64,000 nt of DNA, from contig NZ_WQKZ01000006.1 in the NCBI RefSeq assembly GCF_009755225.1, positions 155,048 to 219,047 on the forward strand, in the 5' to 3' direction. The first letter of the stretch is position 1. Each line of letters starts with the position of its first letter. Both the position numbers and the translations under genes were made by a program. Below are positions 51,601 through 60,715 of the stretch, piece by piece. Source of the DNA: Hymenobacter ginkgonis. GTDB lineage: Bacteria; Bacteroidota; Bacteroidia; Cytophagales; Hymenobacteraceae. The notes below the pieces were generated by a model. It had not been told where the DNA came from and searched no databases. It saw only the letters and a list, made by a program, of their open reading frames with translations.

Positions 51601-53214
51601 ATGCAAACCAGTGTTTCCTGGGCTGCCTCAGCCCCCGACCCAACCGCGCCAACCTACCGAATTTCTACCTTATTGGGCAGCCTGCTGGCCTTGGGCGCGG
51701 TGCTGAGCGACTACTTATTCTGGCGCCAAGCGGCGGGCGTCAATGTGCTGGTGTACATGGTGTTTCTAGTGGTGGCGCACTTGGCGCTGCTGCCTCGCTA
51801 CGCACCGGTGCGGCGCACTACGGGCTTTTGGGTAGTGGTGGTGGGCTGCCTGGTTAGCGGTGGCTTGGTGGCTTGGTACGGCTCGGGAGCGGCCCTGCTA
51901 GCGGCCCTGGCTTCCGGACTACTGCTTGTAGGGTTGGTAAACCAGCCGCAGCTGCGGCTTTTAGGCTACGCCGTGCTTACGGCGATGGCGGGCGTGCTGC
52001 CGGCAGTGGCGGCCGTGCTAGGCAATGTGCGCGCCCCGCGCCAACTAGGCGCCCGGCTGAGCCGCGGTTGGTTTTATGGCCGCATGCTGGGCGTGCCGCT
52101 GCTGGCGCTGGTTGTTTTCCAGTCTTTATTTGCCGTGGCCAACCCGAAGTATGCGGCGCTGAGCAACCGGTTTTGGGGGTTGTTGGGCGACTGGCTAGGC
52201 CAGTTGTTCGAGGCCATCTCGGTGTTGCACGTGCTGTTCTTTATGCTGTGCCTGCTAGGGGCGGCTGGGGCGCTGGTAGTGGTACCGCTGCATTTCTTCA
52301 GCGACCACGAGTCGCGCTTCGGGGAGTTTGTGCGGCGGCAGCGCGACGGCGTGGCTTCGCTAGCCGTGCGCCGGCCCAACTTCGCGCTTACCACCCGCCG
52401 CTTGCTCGACCTGCGCAAGGAGTGGCTGGTGGCCGTCGTGAGTCTAGGCCTACTCAATGCGCTGCTCCTGCTGGTGAACGCCGTTGATATCAGCTGGATA
52501 TGGGTTGATTTCCGGCCTACGCCGGGCTTCGACCTCACACAGTTTGTGCACGAAGGCACCTACGTGCTGATTTTTAGCATCTTGCTGGCAGCCGGTATCA
52601 TGCTGTGGTTTTTCCGGCGCAACCTCAACTTTTACCAGCCCGGCCTACCCTTGCTGCGCTGGGGCGCCACGCTGTGGGTAGCGCAAAACCTGGTGCTGGC
52701 CGTGTCGGTAGGCCTACGCAACTACTACTATATCGAGTACACGGGTCTGGCTTATAAGCGCATAGGTGTGTATGGCTTTCTACTGCTCACGGTATTTGGG
52801 CTAGGCACGGTTTTGCTCAAAATTTGGCAGCGGCGCTCGGCCTTTAGCTTGGTGCGGCTCAACTCGTGGGCGGCCTACGCGGTGCTGCTGTTGCTGGCGG
52901 CCGGCAACTGGGAAATCTGGATTGCCGAGTACAACCTGCAAGCTCGTTTCTCACGCCTCGATATTGGCTTCCTGCTGGCTATGCCGCCCCGCGTGCTGCC
53001 GGTGCTGGCCGAGCACGAAGGCTTGCTCGACAAAATTCCGGCCCTGGTGTCGGAGGAGGAAGATGGCTACTACCACCCGACTACCCCCGCCGAAGCGCAC
53101 CAGCGGCTCCGCGAGCGACTGGCGACATTCCGGCGCGCCTACCCCCTGCACGACTGGCAAAGCCGCACGGGCGCCGCGGCGCAGGCTTATTCAGCAATAG
53201 CAGGCCATGAATAA
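51601..53214 (+). CDS. DUF4173 integral membrane protein
   Basis: Encodes 537 residues with about 12 predicted membrane helices. It matches the DUF4173 family in layout: an N-terminal helix bundle (SLLALGAVLSDYLFW), a central cytosolic or periplasmic loop (FRRQRDG-like basic region around 250), VNAVDISWIWVDFRPTPGFDLTQFVHEGTYVLIFSILLA, and IEYTGLAYKRIGVYGFLLLTVFGL near the end, which are conserved segments of that family. Its role is unknown. The family often sits beside small winged-helix regulators in Bacteroidota, as here. It carries the third operator copy upstream and overlaps the next gene by eight bases. Confidence 0.88.
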   Translation: MQTSVSWAASAPDPTAPTYRISTLLGSLLALGAVLSDYLFWRQAAGVNVLVYMVFLVVAHLALLPRYAPVRRTTGFWVVVVGCLVSGGLVAWYGSGAALLAALASGLLLVGLVNQPQLRLLGYAVLTAMAGVLPAVAAVLGNVRAPRQLGARLSRGWFYGRMLGVPLLALVVFQSLFAVANPKYAALSNRFWGLLGDWLGQLFEAISVLHVLFFMLCLLGAAGALVVVPLHFFSDHESRFGEFVRRQRDGVASLAVRRPNFALTTRRLLDLRKEWLVAVVSLGLLNALLLLVNAVDISWIWVDFRPTPGFDLTQFVHEGTYVLIFSILLAAGIMLWFFRRNLNFYQPGLPLLRWGATLWVAQNLVLAVSVGLRNYYYIEYTGLAYKRIGVYGFLLLTVFGLGTVLLKIWQRRSAFSLVRLNSWAAYAVLLLLAAGNWEIWIAEYNLQARFSRLDIGFLLAMPPRVLPVLAEHEGLLDKIPALVSEEEDGYYHPTTPAEAHQRLRERLATFRRAYPLHDWQSRTGAAAQAYSAIAGHE

Positions 53215-53551
53215 TCCCTTTGCAAAACCCGGCACGGTGCAGGAATGGCTACTCAGCAGTACCTGCTGGGCTGCGAGTTGCTTGGGCTGCTGGTGGGGAG
53301 GTATCTATATCTTCTCGCAATGGGCTGGCGAAGAATCAGTTGAACTGTTATTTCTTCTATTTGGCTTTCTGGCTGCCCACCTACTGATATGGCGCTACGC
53401 AGTGCTAAGGGGTTGGGTACTAGTTGGCTGGAAAGAAGCTATTGCTCCACTCTGGCTGAAAATACTGGCTTGCAGTTGGCTTGGAATCTTGGTGCTGTTT
53501 CAGCTGACCTGTTCAATGCTTTTTTTGCTTCTATTGGCTTTTCTGTCTTAA
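53207..53551 (+). CDS. Small membrane protein overlapping the DUF4173 gene
   Basis: Encodes 114 residues, overlapping the DUF4173 stop by eight bases, so translationally coupled. Three to four hydrophobic segments (CWAASCLGCWWGGIYIF, LLFLLFGFLAAHLLIWRYAVL, LACSWLGILVLFQLTCSMLFLLLLAFL) cover nearly the whole protein. Two CxxxC-like clusters at about 20-29 are within the membrane and may be coincidental. No family is recognised. It is the last gene of the third unit, or the radical SAM gene 24 bases downstream continues it. Confidence 0.78.
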   Translation: MNNPFAKPGTVQEWLLSSTCWAASCLGCWWGGIYIFSQWAGEESVELLFLLFGFLAAHLLIWRYAVLRGWVLVGWKEAIAPLWLKILACSWLGILVLFQLTCSMLFLLLLAFLS

Positions 53552-53575
53552 TGCTCTGTAAATGAACATATAATA

Positions 53576-55018
53576 ATGAAAGTCAAACTCATTCTTCCCG
53601 CCCTCACCGAGGCCACCAACCCCTACTGGCGGCCCATCAAGTACTCGTTGTTTCCGCCGTTGGGGCTAGCCACGCTGGCCGCCTACCTACCCCCCGACTG
53701 GGAAGCCGACATGCAGGACGAGCACGTCGAAAAGCTGCGCCTCGACGATGCGCCCGACCTAGTTATCATTCAGGTGTACATCACCAACGCCTACCGGGCC
53801 TACGCCCTGGCCGACCACTACCGCGCCCGCGGTGCCTACGTGTGCCTGGGCGGCCTGCACGTTACGAGCCTGCCTGATGAGGCCGCGCCGCACGCCGACA
53901 GCATTTTTCTGGGGCCGGGCGAGGAGACGTTTCCGGCCTTCCTGCACGATTGGGGGGTAGGGCACCCGCAGCCGCGCTACGTGTCGGGGGCGGGGCGCAC
54001 GCTGGTGGGCGTGCCACCCATCCGGCGCGATTTGATTAAGCGCGAGCGCTACCTCGTGCCCAACTCCATTGTGGTGACGCGCGGCTGCCCGCACCACTGC
54101 GACTTCTGCTACAAGGACGCGTTTTTTGCCGGCGGCAAGTCATTTTACACCCAAACCGTAGACGATGCGCTGGCCGAAATCGACCGGCTGCCCGGCCGCC
54201 ACCTCTACTTTCTCGACGACCACTTGCTGGGCAACGTGCGCTTTGCGGCCGGGCTTTTTGAGGGGATGCGCGGCATGGGCCGGCTCTTCCAGGGCGCCGC
54301 CACCGTGGACAGCATCTTGCGCGACAACGGCCTGCTCGAAAAAGCCGCGCAAGCGGGTCTGCGCAGCTTATTTGTGGGGTTTGAAACGCTGAGTCCGGCC
54401 AACTTGAAGTCGAGCAACAAGCCCCAAAACCTGGGCCGCGACTACTCGGCCGCTATCCGCCGGCTGCACAATTTGGGCATTATGGTGAACGGCAGCTTCG
54501 TGTTTGGGCTCGACGATGACCGGCCCGACGTGTTTCGGCGCACCGTGGACTGGGGGGTGAGCCAGGGCATTACCACCGCCACCTACCACATTGCCACGCC
54601 CTACCCCGGCACGGCGCTCTTCAAGCAAATGGAGACCCAGGGCCGCCTGCTGCACCGCCGCTGGAACGAGTACGACACGCGCACCGTGGTGTGCCAGCCC
54701 GGCCCGCACCTCACTGCCCGCCAACTCAAAAACGGCTACGACCAGGCTTACCGCGATTTCTACTCCTGGGCCAATATCGCCAAAGCCAGCCTCGTGCACG
54801 ACACGCTACGCCACCAGCTCAAGCACTTCGCCTACGCCGGCGGCTGGAAAAAATTTGAACCGCTCTGGAATTTCGCCATCAAATTTCGCCACCTCGACGC
54901 CATGCGCCCGCTCCTCGAAACCATCCTCAGTAAGGTGCGTGGCTCGGATGAGAAAGCAGGGGTAGGGCCCGCAACCACGCCGCCCGAGATGCTGCTACAG
55001 TTGCCAGTGCTACACTAA
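53576..55018 (+). CDS. B12-binding domain radical SAM protein
   Basis: Encodes 480 residues. The N-terminal part (about 1-140) is a cobalamin-binding-like Rossmann fold (LILPALTEATNPYWRPIKYS, FPPLGLATLAAYLPPDWEAD). The radical SAM core (about 160-400) has the 4Fe-4S motif CPHHCDFC with Cys171, Cys175 and Cys178, then YFLDDHLLGN, LRSLFVGFETLSPANLKSSNK and VFGLDDDRPDVF. Such enzymes use SAM, and often cobalamin, for methylations or rearrangements of unactivated carbon. The substrate is unknown. It starts 24 bases after the previous gene and is followed, across a repeat, by a ferritin-like diiron protein, a potential partner. Confidence 0.92.
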   Translation: MKVKLILPALTEATNPYWRPIKYSLFPPLGLATLAAYLPPDWEADMQDEHVEKLRLDDAPDLVIIQVYITNAYRAYALADHYRARGAYVCLGGLHVTSLPDEAAPHADSIFLGPGEETFPAFLHDWGVGHPQPRYVSGAGRTLVGVPPIRRDLIKRERYLVPNSIVVTRGCPHHCDFCYKDAFFAGGKSFYTQTVDDALAEIDRLPGRHLYFLDDHLLGNVRFAAGLFEGMRGMGRLFQGAATVDSILRDNGLLEKAAQAGLRSLFVGFETLSPANLKSSNKPQNLGRDYSAAIRRLHNLGIMVNGSFVFGLDDDRPDVFRRTVDWGVSQGITTATYHIATPYPGTALFKQMETQGRLLHRRWNEYDTRTVVCQPGPHLTARQLKNGYDQAYRDFYSWANIAKASLVHDTLRHQLKHFAYAGGWKKFEPLWNFAIKFRHLDAMRPLLETILSKVRGSDEKAGVGPATTPPEMLLQLPVLH

Positions 55019-55039
55019 TTCAGTGAACAGCGCTTCGCC

Positions 55040-55138
55040 AAAAGGCCGTGAGGCTGACCGCAGGGAAGCCGCTATACCGCACCGTTCGCACGTCACCTAG
55101 CGAGCGGCTTCCCTACGGTCAGCCTGATGCCCTTTTTA
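55040..55138. repeat. Inverted-repeat element, second sequence type
   Basis: About 99 bases. Left arm AGGCTGACCGCAGGGAAGCC and right arm GGCTTCCCTACGGTCAGCCT share the architecture (long interrupted hairpin ending in T5) of the GAACGTC family but not its sequence. Confidence 0.75.
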
Positions 55139-55151
55139 ACAATTCAATACT

Positions 55152-55952
55152 ATGACTTTCAGTGACATAAAAACATATTTCCAGGCCAACCGCCGCCGCT
55201 TTGCCGACCTTGCCTGGGACGACCCGCACCAGTTGGGGCCCGCCACGCTGCGCGCCGTACAAGGCTCGCTGCAAACCTTCCAGCGCGGCGAAGGCACTGG
55301 CGGCGACCACCTCGCCGCCCTGGCCGAGCAGCTGGGCGATGCCGACTACGCGGCGGCCATGCAGCTTTTCATTCAGGAGGAAAAAGGCCACGCCGACATG
55401 CTGGGCCAGTTTATGGACAAGCAAGGTATTCCGCGGCTGCAAAAGCACTGGCTGCACACCGTTTTTCGGGGGCTGGGGCGGCCGCTGGGGCTGGTGCACA
55501 TGGTACGCGTTATTCTCACGGCCGAGGTGGTGGCCACCGTCTACTACCGCGCCTTATTCAACGCCACGTACTCGGGGCTTTTGCAGCAGATATGCCGGCG
55601 CATTTTGCTCGATGAAGAGATGCACCTCGTCTTCCATTGCCTGGCTATCCGCCAGCTTTCGTCCCCGCGCAACTGGCTGAGCCAGTGGTTCTGGAAGCAA
55701 GTTTACCGCGGGCTTATGGCCGGTACGGCGCTGGTTGTGTACGCCACTACCCGCAGCGCACTGCGGGCGGGCGGCTACGGTTTTTGGGGCTTCTGCGCGG
55801 CCATCGCCACCGAGTACGCCCGCGTGGAGCAAATGCAGCGGCCCGACGGCCTACTAGTGATGCGCGGCAGCCAGGCGCCTACCCCCGCGGTAGCGGCCGG
55901 GCCAGCCGGTGCCTGGCAGTGGCCTAGCCAAAGCCTACGCGCTGCTCGCTAG
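55152..55952 (+). CDS. Ferritin-like diiron protein
   Basis: Encodes 266 residues. Four helices carry the metal ligands of a ferritin-like carboxylate diiron centre: Glu47 (QRGEGTGGDHL), Glu77 with His80 (EEKGHADML), Glu125 (LTAEVVATVYY) and Glu155 with His158 (DEEMHLVFH). Spacings are right for the class that includes rubrerythrin-like and oxygenase proteins. The C-terminal part (about 170-266) includes a hydrophobic segment (GTALVVYATTRSALRAGGYGFWGF) and a Pro/Ala tail, so it may sit at the membrane. With the B12-radical SAM protein upstream, an oxidative modification of a lipid or small molecule is possible. Function is inferred only from residues. Confidence 0.82.
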   Translation: MTFSDIKTYFQANRRRFADLAWDDPHQLGPATLRAVQGSLQTFQRGEGTGGDHLAALAEQLGDADYAAAMQLFIQEEKGHADMLGQFMDKQGIPRLQKHWLHTVFRGLGRPLGLVHMVRVILTAEVVATVYYRALFNATYSGLLQQICRRILLDEEMHLVFHCLAIRQLSSPRNWLSQWFWKQVYRGLMAGTALVVYATTRSALRAGGYGFWGFCAAIATEYARVEQMQRPDGLLVMRGSQAPTPAVAAGPAGAWQWPSQSLRAAR

Positions 55953-55979
55953 AGCTGGACTTCTCAAAGACAACTACTT

Positions 55980-56384
55980 ATGAAACAAGAACTTGCTAAG
56001 GAATCTCGCACCGGCTGGTTATACGGAGCAGGCTGCCTGCTGTGCCTAGAGGTATTTATTGCGGCGTTTATGCACGACCGCTTCGTGCGGCCGTACGTGG
56101 GCGATTTATTGGCCGTAGTTTTCCTCTACTGCTTGGTAAAAAGCGCGGCCGTGGTGCCCAGCGGCCCCACTATTTTGGGCGTGCTGCTGTTCGCCTACGC
56201 AATCGAAATTTCGCAGTACTTCCACCTGGCGGCGCACCTGGGGATGCAGCATATACGATTGGCGCTGGTGGTGTTAGGTAGCCATTTTTCGTGGGTCGAT
56301 ATGCTGATGTATACGCTGGGCGCGCTGCTGTTGGCCGGGGGCGAATGGCTCCTGGCCCAGCGCCTGGTGGCGGCCAGGCTATGA
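55980..56384 (+). CDS. DUF2809 membrane protein
   Basis: Encodes 134 residues with about four membrane helices. It resembles DUF2809: GDLLAVVFLYCLVKSA, LLFAYAIEISQYFHLA and HFSWVDMLMYTLGALLL, with conserved E/Q/H and D residues inside the helices. Its role is unknown. The stop overlaps the ATG of the next gene (ATGA), so translation is coupled. It is 27 bases after the diiron protein gene and probably in the same operon. Confidence 0.88.
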   Translation: MKQELAKESRTGWLYGAGCLLCLEVFIAAFMHDRFVRPYVGDLLAVVFLYCLVKSAAVVPSGPTILGVLLFAYAIEISQYFHLAAHLGMQHIRLALVVLGSHFSWVDMLMYTLGALLLAGGEWLLAQRLVAARL

Positions 56385-56749
56385 AAATCAGAAGGTTATT
56401 AGCCGCCTGGCTCGGTACGGGGCTGCTAACGCTGGGCGGTACTGCCTGCGCCATTTCCATCGACAGCCCTTACGTCTATACTGAAGCTGGCGTGGCGCCT
56501 TCGCCCGTGTTTGCATGGGCTGCCTGGTTGCTTACGGCCGCAGCCGTGCCGCTTATGCTAGCTATGGGCATTCGGCTGGCCTACTCCTACCCGGTGGCCC
56601 ACCGGCCCCAGCGCTTGGCCTGGGATGGCCCGGCGCACTTCTTTTTTTGGGTGGGGCTGCTCGTGTTTGAACTGCTGATTGTGGTAGTAATGCTGAGTGA
56701 AACCAGGAGCGGGCCACGTTTCCAGATTCTGGTGCAAGGAGCTGCGTAA
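56381..56749 (+). CDS. Small membrane protein, coupled to DUF2809 gene
   Basis: Encodes 122 residues from the ATG at 56381, which overlaps the preceding stop by four bases. It has a short signal or anchor helix (RLLAAWLGTGLLTLGGTACA), with LGGTAC possibly a lipobox, and two more hydrophobic segments (AAWLLTAAAVPLMLAMGIRL and FFFWVGLLVFELLIVVVML). A longer frame opens 90 bases upstream, but it overlaps DUF2809 deeply and is rejected. No family. Last gene of the radical SAM/diiron set. Confidence 0.78.
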   Translation: MKIRRLLAAWLGTGLLTLGGTACAISIDSPYVYTEAGVAPSPVFAWAAWLLTAAAVPLMLAMGIRLAYSYPVAHRPQRLAWDGPAHFFFWVGLLVFELLIVVVMLSETRSGPRFQILVQGAA

Positions 56750-56970
56750 GTGGCTAAGTAGGAAAGGGGTAGGGCGAGTTTTGAAAATTCGTTTATGCGT
56801 CGTTTTACCACCCAAAACGCGCTTGTTAGCCAGTTAACTAAAAGGCTCGTAAAAGCATAAATAATTGCTGAGCTGCGTTGGATAAAGCTAGCTAGTGGGC
56901 CGAATAACCTGGCCTATACCGAGCTCGGCAGTAAGGCTGATTTTATGCAGCGCTTGTCCTATATTGCACC

Positions 56971-57405
56971 ATGCTCCGCCCGCACACCCACCCTATCCCT
57001 TCCCCCAAGCTGCTATCGACCTTGGGGCGGGTGCTGGCGGGCCTGCAACTCGCTAAAGAAACGCTAACCATCTTCTTGCTGGGGCTGCCCCTGCTCCTGG
57101 CGCGGCCACTGCTGGCCCCGGCCGCGCTGCCGGGCTTGGTGCTTTATGCCTTTCGTTGGGTGATGGTGCTGGGCAATTATCGCCGCCGCGCCGCGGCCGG
57201 TGTGTGGCTGTTCACGCTCATCGATGAAGTCTGGGGCCTAGCCCTTTACCTGCGCGCTACCGATGCGCCCACGGCCCGGCAGTTGCGCTACCTCAACTGG
57301 AGCTACCGGCTAGGGCTGGTATTCACGCTGGCCGCGCTGCTAGAGATTGGCTACCGGCGCTACCGCGAGCGCGCCAACCTGCGGGCACTACTCAAAGGCG
57401 CGTAG
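56971..57405 (+). CDS. Small membrane protein, paralogue of the 51041 product
   Basis: Encodes 144 residues with three to four predicted helices. The stretch LPGLVLYAFRW with the flanking basic residues matches VPGLVLYALRW in the 51041 product, and LQLAKETLTIFLLGL parallels MQVKDTINIVLLL there. No operator copy is seen upstream. The product's role is unknown. The 221-base spacer before it (56750-56970) contains one GGGGTAGGG copy and nothing else I can support. PBP1A follows after a short spacer. Confidence 0.72.
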   Translation: MLRPHTHPIPSPKLLSTLGRVLAGLQLAKETLTIFLLGLPLLLARPLLAPAALPGLVLYAFRWVMVLGNYRRRAAAGVWLFTLIDEVWGLALYLRATDAPTARQLRYLNWSYRLGLVFTLAALLEIGYRRYRERANLRALLKGA

Positions 57406-57419
57406 CGTTGGCCGGGCGG

Positions 57420-57427
57420 TATCTTTG
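57420..57427 (+). promoter_or_regulatory. -7 box of the PBP1A gene
   Basis: TATCTTTG matches TAnnTTTG exactly, 28 bases before the ATG at 57456. No clear -33 box. Confidence 0.5.
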
Positions 57428-57455
57428 CCCTTCTTCGCTCTTGCACTTGCCATTC

Positions 57456-59870
57456 ATGGCCGACGAAAACACCCTGCCCGTCCCCCCCAATTCGCGCGCT
57501 GAGGCCCGCCCTACCCCCCCCAGTGGCCGCCGCCCTGGCCGGGGCACTCGGCGCCTTGTGCGGGTAGCCTGGGTCTCATTTTTTATTGGGGTAGGCCTTT
57601 TTCTGGCCTATCCACTGCTGGTAAAAAGTAATTTTCTATTCCTATTTGGTAAATCGCCGGGTCTGGATGAATTAGAAAATCCCAAGGTCGAGCAGCCATC
57701 CGAAGTTTACACCGCCGATGGCGTGCTGCTGGGGCGCTACTTCCGCGAAAACCGTTCGCCGGTGCCACTGAGCCAAATGTCGCCTTGGCTCACCAAAGCC
57801 TTGATTGCCACCGAGGATGCCCGCTTTTATGAACATTCCGGTATCGATGCGCCTTCGTTGGTTTCAACCATCTACTATGGCTTGAAAGGCGATAAGCGCG
57901 GCGGCTCCACTATTAGCCAGCAGCTTGCCAAAAACTTGTACAAAACCCGGCGTAGCGAAAACCGTGGCGGCCTCAGCCACGTGCCGGGGGTAGGGGTGGT
58001 GGTAGCTAAAACCAAGGAGTGGATGACGGCCGTGGAGTTGGAGCGACGCTACACTAAGGAAGAAATTCTGCGGATGTACCTGAACACGGTAGAGTACGGC
58101 TCCAATGCGTTTGGCATCAAGGTGGCCGCCAAGACGTTTTTTAGTACTTCGCCCGATAGCCTTTCGCCCGAGCAGGCTGCCACGCTCATTGGGGTGCTCA
58201 ATAACCCCACGGCTTTCAACCCGCGCTTCCACCCGGTAGCGGCCACCAAGCGGCGCAACGTGGTGTTGCAACGCCTAGGCCAGGCGGGCTACCTCAAGCC
58301 CGCCGAAGTAGCTGCCCTGCAAGCCAAGCCCATTGTGCTTGATTATCAGGTTGAAAAACACGTTGATGGCCCCGATACGTACTTCCGGGGGGCCATCAGC
58401 CAGGCGGCTAATAAGTGGTGCGACGAGCACGGCTACGACCTCTACCGCGACGGCCTGCGTGTGTATACTACCATCGACTCGCGCATGCAGGAGCACGCCG
58501 AAGACGCGGTGGGCCAGCGCATGAAGTCGCTTCAACAGAGCTTCGATAACTTCTGGCGCAACCGCCGCCAAAACCCCTGGGTAGACGAGGAGGGCAATGA
58601 GATTCCCGATTTCATCCTCAGCCAGATGCGGCGCACTGAGTCGTATAAGTCGCTGGCGGCCCGCTACAAGGGCCAGCCCGCGCGCCTCGATTCGGCTCTG
58701 AACGCCAAGCGCCCCATGAAGGTATTTACCTGGAAAAAGACGGACCACGACACCACGCTGGTGATGTCGCCGCTCGATTCGCTGGCTTATTACAAGCATT
58801 TTCTGCAGGCCGGTATGATGACGATGGACCCTTTCACGGGTTCTATCAAGGCTTGGGTGGGCGGGCTCGACTACCGCTTTTTTCAGTACGACCACGTACG
58901 GCAGGGTAGGCGCCAAGCGGGCTCCACATTTAAGCCCTTCGTGTACCTCACGGCCCTAGATAATGGCTACTCGCCCTGCGACCGGATTCGCGACCAGCGC
59001 GTGACGATTAACTACGTCGAAAACGGGCAGCCTATGCAGTGGCAGCCCGACAACGTAACCCGCGAATACACCGGCATCAACATGACGCTGCGCTCGGCCA
59101 TGGCGCGGTCCGTGAACTCCGTCACGGCCCAGCTCACCGAGAAAGTGGGCTGGGGCAAAGTGGCCGACTACGCGCATAAAGTGGGCATTACTAGCCCGTT
59201 GCTACCGGTGCCGAGCATCGGCCTGGGCTCGGCTGGCGACGTGAGCGTGTACGAAATGGTGGACGCTTACGCCACTTTCCTCAACAGCGGCTTCCGCTCG
59301 ACGCCCCGCCTCATCACGCGCATCGAGGACCGCAACGGCAACGTGCTCCAGCAGTTCGACCCGGTGCAGAAGCGCGCTATCTCGCCCGAAACGGCCTGGC
59401 TGATGACCTACATGCTGCGCGGCGGCATGGAAGAGCCCGGTGGTACCTCGCAAGGGCTCTGGGATTTCCAGGACCTCTGGCACAAAGACAACCAGATTGG
59501 CGGCAAAACCGGCACCACTTCCAACTACTCCGACGGTTGGTACATGGGCCTTACCAAAGACTTGGTTTCTGGGGTGTGGGTAGGGGGCGAAGACCGTAGC
59601 ATCCACTTTTTCCGCTCGCAGCAGGGCGAGGGTGGGCGCATGGCGCTGCCCATATATGGCCGCTACATGGAGACGATTTACCAGGATAAAAAGCTGACGT
59701 ACGACTACGGCCAGTTCCCGAAGGCACCGGCCGGCCTCAAGCGTAAGTATGTGTGCTACACCGAGTACGAGCCGCGCCACCGCCGGGCCGAGGCCGTCGA
59801 TAGCATCAGCGCCGACAACCTGCTGGAGCAGCTCAACGATAAGGCCGCCCCGGCCCCTACCCCCGACTAA
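57456..59870 (+). CDS. Penicillin-binding protein 1A, transglycosylase/transpeptidase
   Basis: Encodes 804 residues from the ATG at 57456. A cytosolic tail and one membrane helix (about 32-54) precede the transglycosylase domain with ATEDARFYEHSGID (catalytic Glu) and GGSTISQQLAKNLY. The transpeptidase domain has SxxK in GSTFKPFVYL, SxN in ARSVNSVTAQL and KTG in GGKTGTTSNYSDGWY. It polymerises and cross-links peptidoglycan at the inner membrane. The C-terminus ends in a PAPTPD tail encoded by a GGGGTAGGG copy. It starts 51 bases after the membrane protein gene, with its own -7 box. Nine bases separate it from the HAD gene. Confidence 0.96.
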   Translation: MADENTLPVPPNSRAEARPTPPSGRRPGRGTRRLVRVAWVSFFIGVGLFLAYPLLVKSNFLFLFGKSPGLDELENPKVEQPSEVYTADGVLLGRYFRENRSPVPLSQMSPWLTKALIATEDARFYEHSGIDAPSLVSTIYYGLKGDKRGGSTISQQLAKNLYKTRRSENRGGLSHVPGVGVVVAKTKEWMTAVELERRYTKEEILRMYLNTVEYGSNAFGIKVAAKTFFSTSPDSLSPEQAATLIGVLNNPTAFNPRFHPVAATKRRNVVLQRLGQAGYLKPAEVAALQAKPIVLDYQVEKHVDGPDTYFRGAISQAANKWCDEHGYDLYRDGLRVYTTIDSRMQEHAEDAVGQRMKSLQQSFDNFWRNRRQNPWVDEEGNEIPDFILSQMRRTESYKSLAARYKGQPARLDSALNAKRPMKVFTWKKTDHDTTLVMSPLDSLAYYKHFLQAGMMTMDPFTGSIKAWVGGLDYRFFQYDHVRQGRRQAGSTFKPFVYLTALDNGYSPCDRIRDQRVTINYVENGQPMQWQPDNVTREYTGINMTLRSAMARSVNSVTAQLTEKVGWGKVADYAHKVGITSPLLPVPSIGLGSAGDVSVYEMVDAYATFLNSGFRSTPRLITRIEDRNGNVLQQFDPVQKRAISPETAWLMTYMLRGGMEEPGGTSQGLWDFQDLWHKDNQIGGKTGTTSNYSDGWYMGLTKDLVSGVWVGGEDRSIHFFRSQQGEGGRMALPIYGRYMETIYQDKKLTYDYGQFPKAPAGLKRKYVCYTEYEPRHRRAEAVDSISADNLLEQLNDKAAPAPTPD

Positions 59871-59879
59871 TTACCGCAC

Positions 59880-60536
59880 ATGATTCGGACCGTAATTTTT
59901 GACATGGACGGCGTCATTATCGACACCGAGCCGGTGCACCACCACGCTTTTTTTACGCAGTTTGCCGAATTGGGCATTCCAGTGTCGGACGCCGAATACG
60001 CCACGTTTTTGGGTAAATCGACGCGCAACGTATTTCAGCACCTCAAGCAGGAATACCACCTCGCACCCGACGTCGAAACCCTGATGAAGCGCAAGCGCGA
60101 AATCTTCAACCAGTCGTTTGACGAAGACGCTAGCCTCGATTTGCTCGATAATGTGCGCGTACTCATCGAAGACCTGCACGAGCACGGCGTGCAGCTGGTC
60201 CTGGCCTCGTCGGCTTCCAAAGCCACTATCAAGCGGGTATTCGACCGCTTTGGGCTGGCGCCCTACTTCACGCACCTCGTGAGCGGCGAAGATTTCGAGC
60301 AGTCAAAGCCTGACCCGGCCATCTTCCTGCACGCTGCAGCTGTATCGCAAACACCAGTGGGCGAGTGCATTGTCGTTGAAGACTCAGCTAATGGCGTGGC
60401 CGCCGCCAAGGCCGCCGGTATTTACTGCGTGGGCTACGCCAGTCCGCATTCGGCCCTGCAGAATTTAAGCCAGGCCGACTTGGTTATTCAGCACTTTTCG
60501 GAACTGTCAGCGGAGAAGATAAAAGTGCTTGGCTGA
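59880..60536 (+). CDS. HAD-family phosphatase, beta-phosphoglucomutase-like
   Basis: Encodes 218 residues. It shows all four HAD motifs: FDMDGVIIDTEP (nucleophile Asp9 and Asp11), LASSASK (motif II), SKPDPAIF with Lys (motif III) and VVEDSANGVAAAKAAG (motif IV). The cap is the four-helix type of the subfamily IA/beta-phosphoglucomutase group. The probable activity is removal of phosphate from a sugar phosphate or isomerisation. It starts nine bases after PBP1A, so the two are likely cotranscribed, although the functions are unrelated on paper. Confidence 0.93.
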   Translation: MIRTVIFDMDGVIIDTEPVHHHAFFTQFAELGIPVSDAEYATFLGKSTRNVFQHLKQEYHLAPDVETLMKRKREIFNQSFDEDASLDLLDNVRVLIEDLHEHGVQLVLASSASKATIKRVFDRFGLAPYFTHLVSGEDFEQSKPDPAIFLHAAAVSQTPVGECIVVEDSANGVAAAKAAGIYCVGYASPHSALQNLSQADLVIQHFSELSAEKIKVLG

Positions 60537-60648
60537 GCCTTAATGCGACCCGTTTGCGTGGCGGTGTATACTCCAACCGAAGGCCTACAACGCCGCAATT
60601 GGTACTATACGCTTGACAAAAACGCGCATTAAAACCAGATACTAACGC

Positions 60649-60688
60649 AAAAGCGTCCGGCTCGCACTGAAGCAAGTCGGACGCTTTT
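60649..60688. terminator. Terminator between HAD and small lipoprotein genes
   Basis: AAAAGCGTCCG (60649-60659) and CGGACGCTTTT (60678-60688) form an 11-bp stem between convergent genes. Confidence 0.85.
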
Positions 60689-60715
60689 AGCTTTTATAAG
60701 TAGGTCAGTCGAAAG

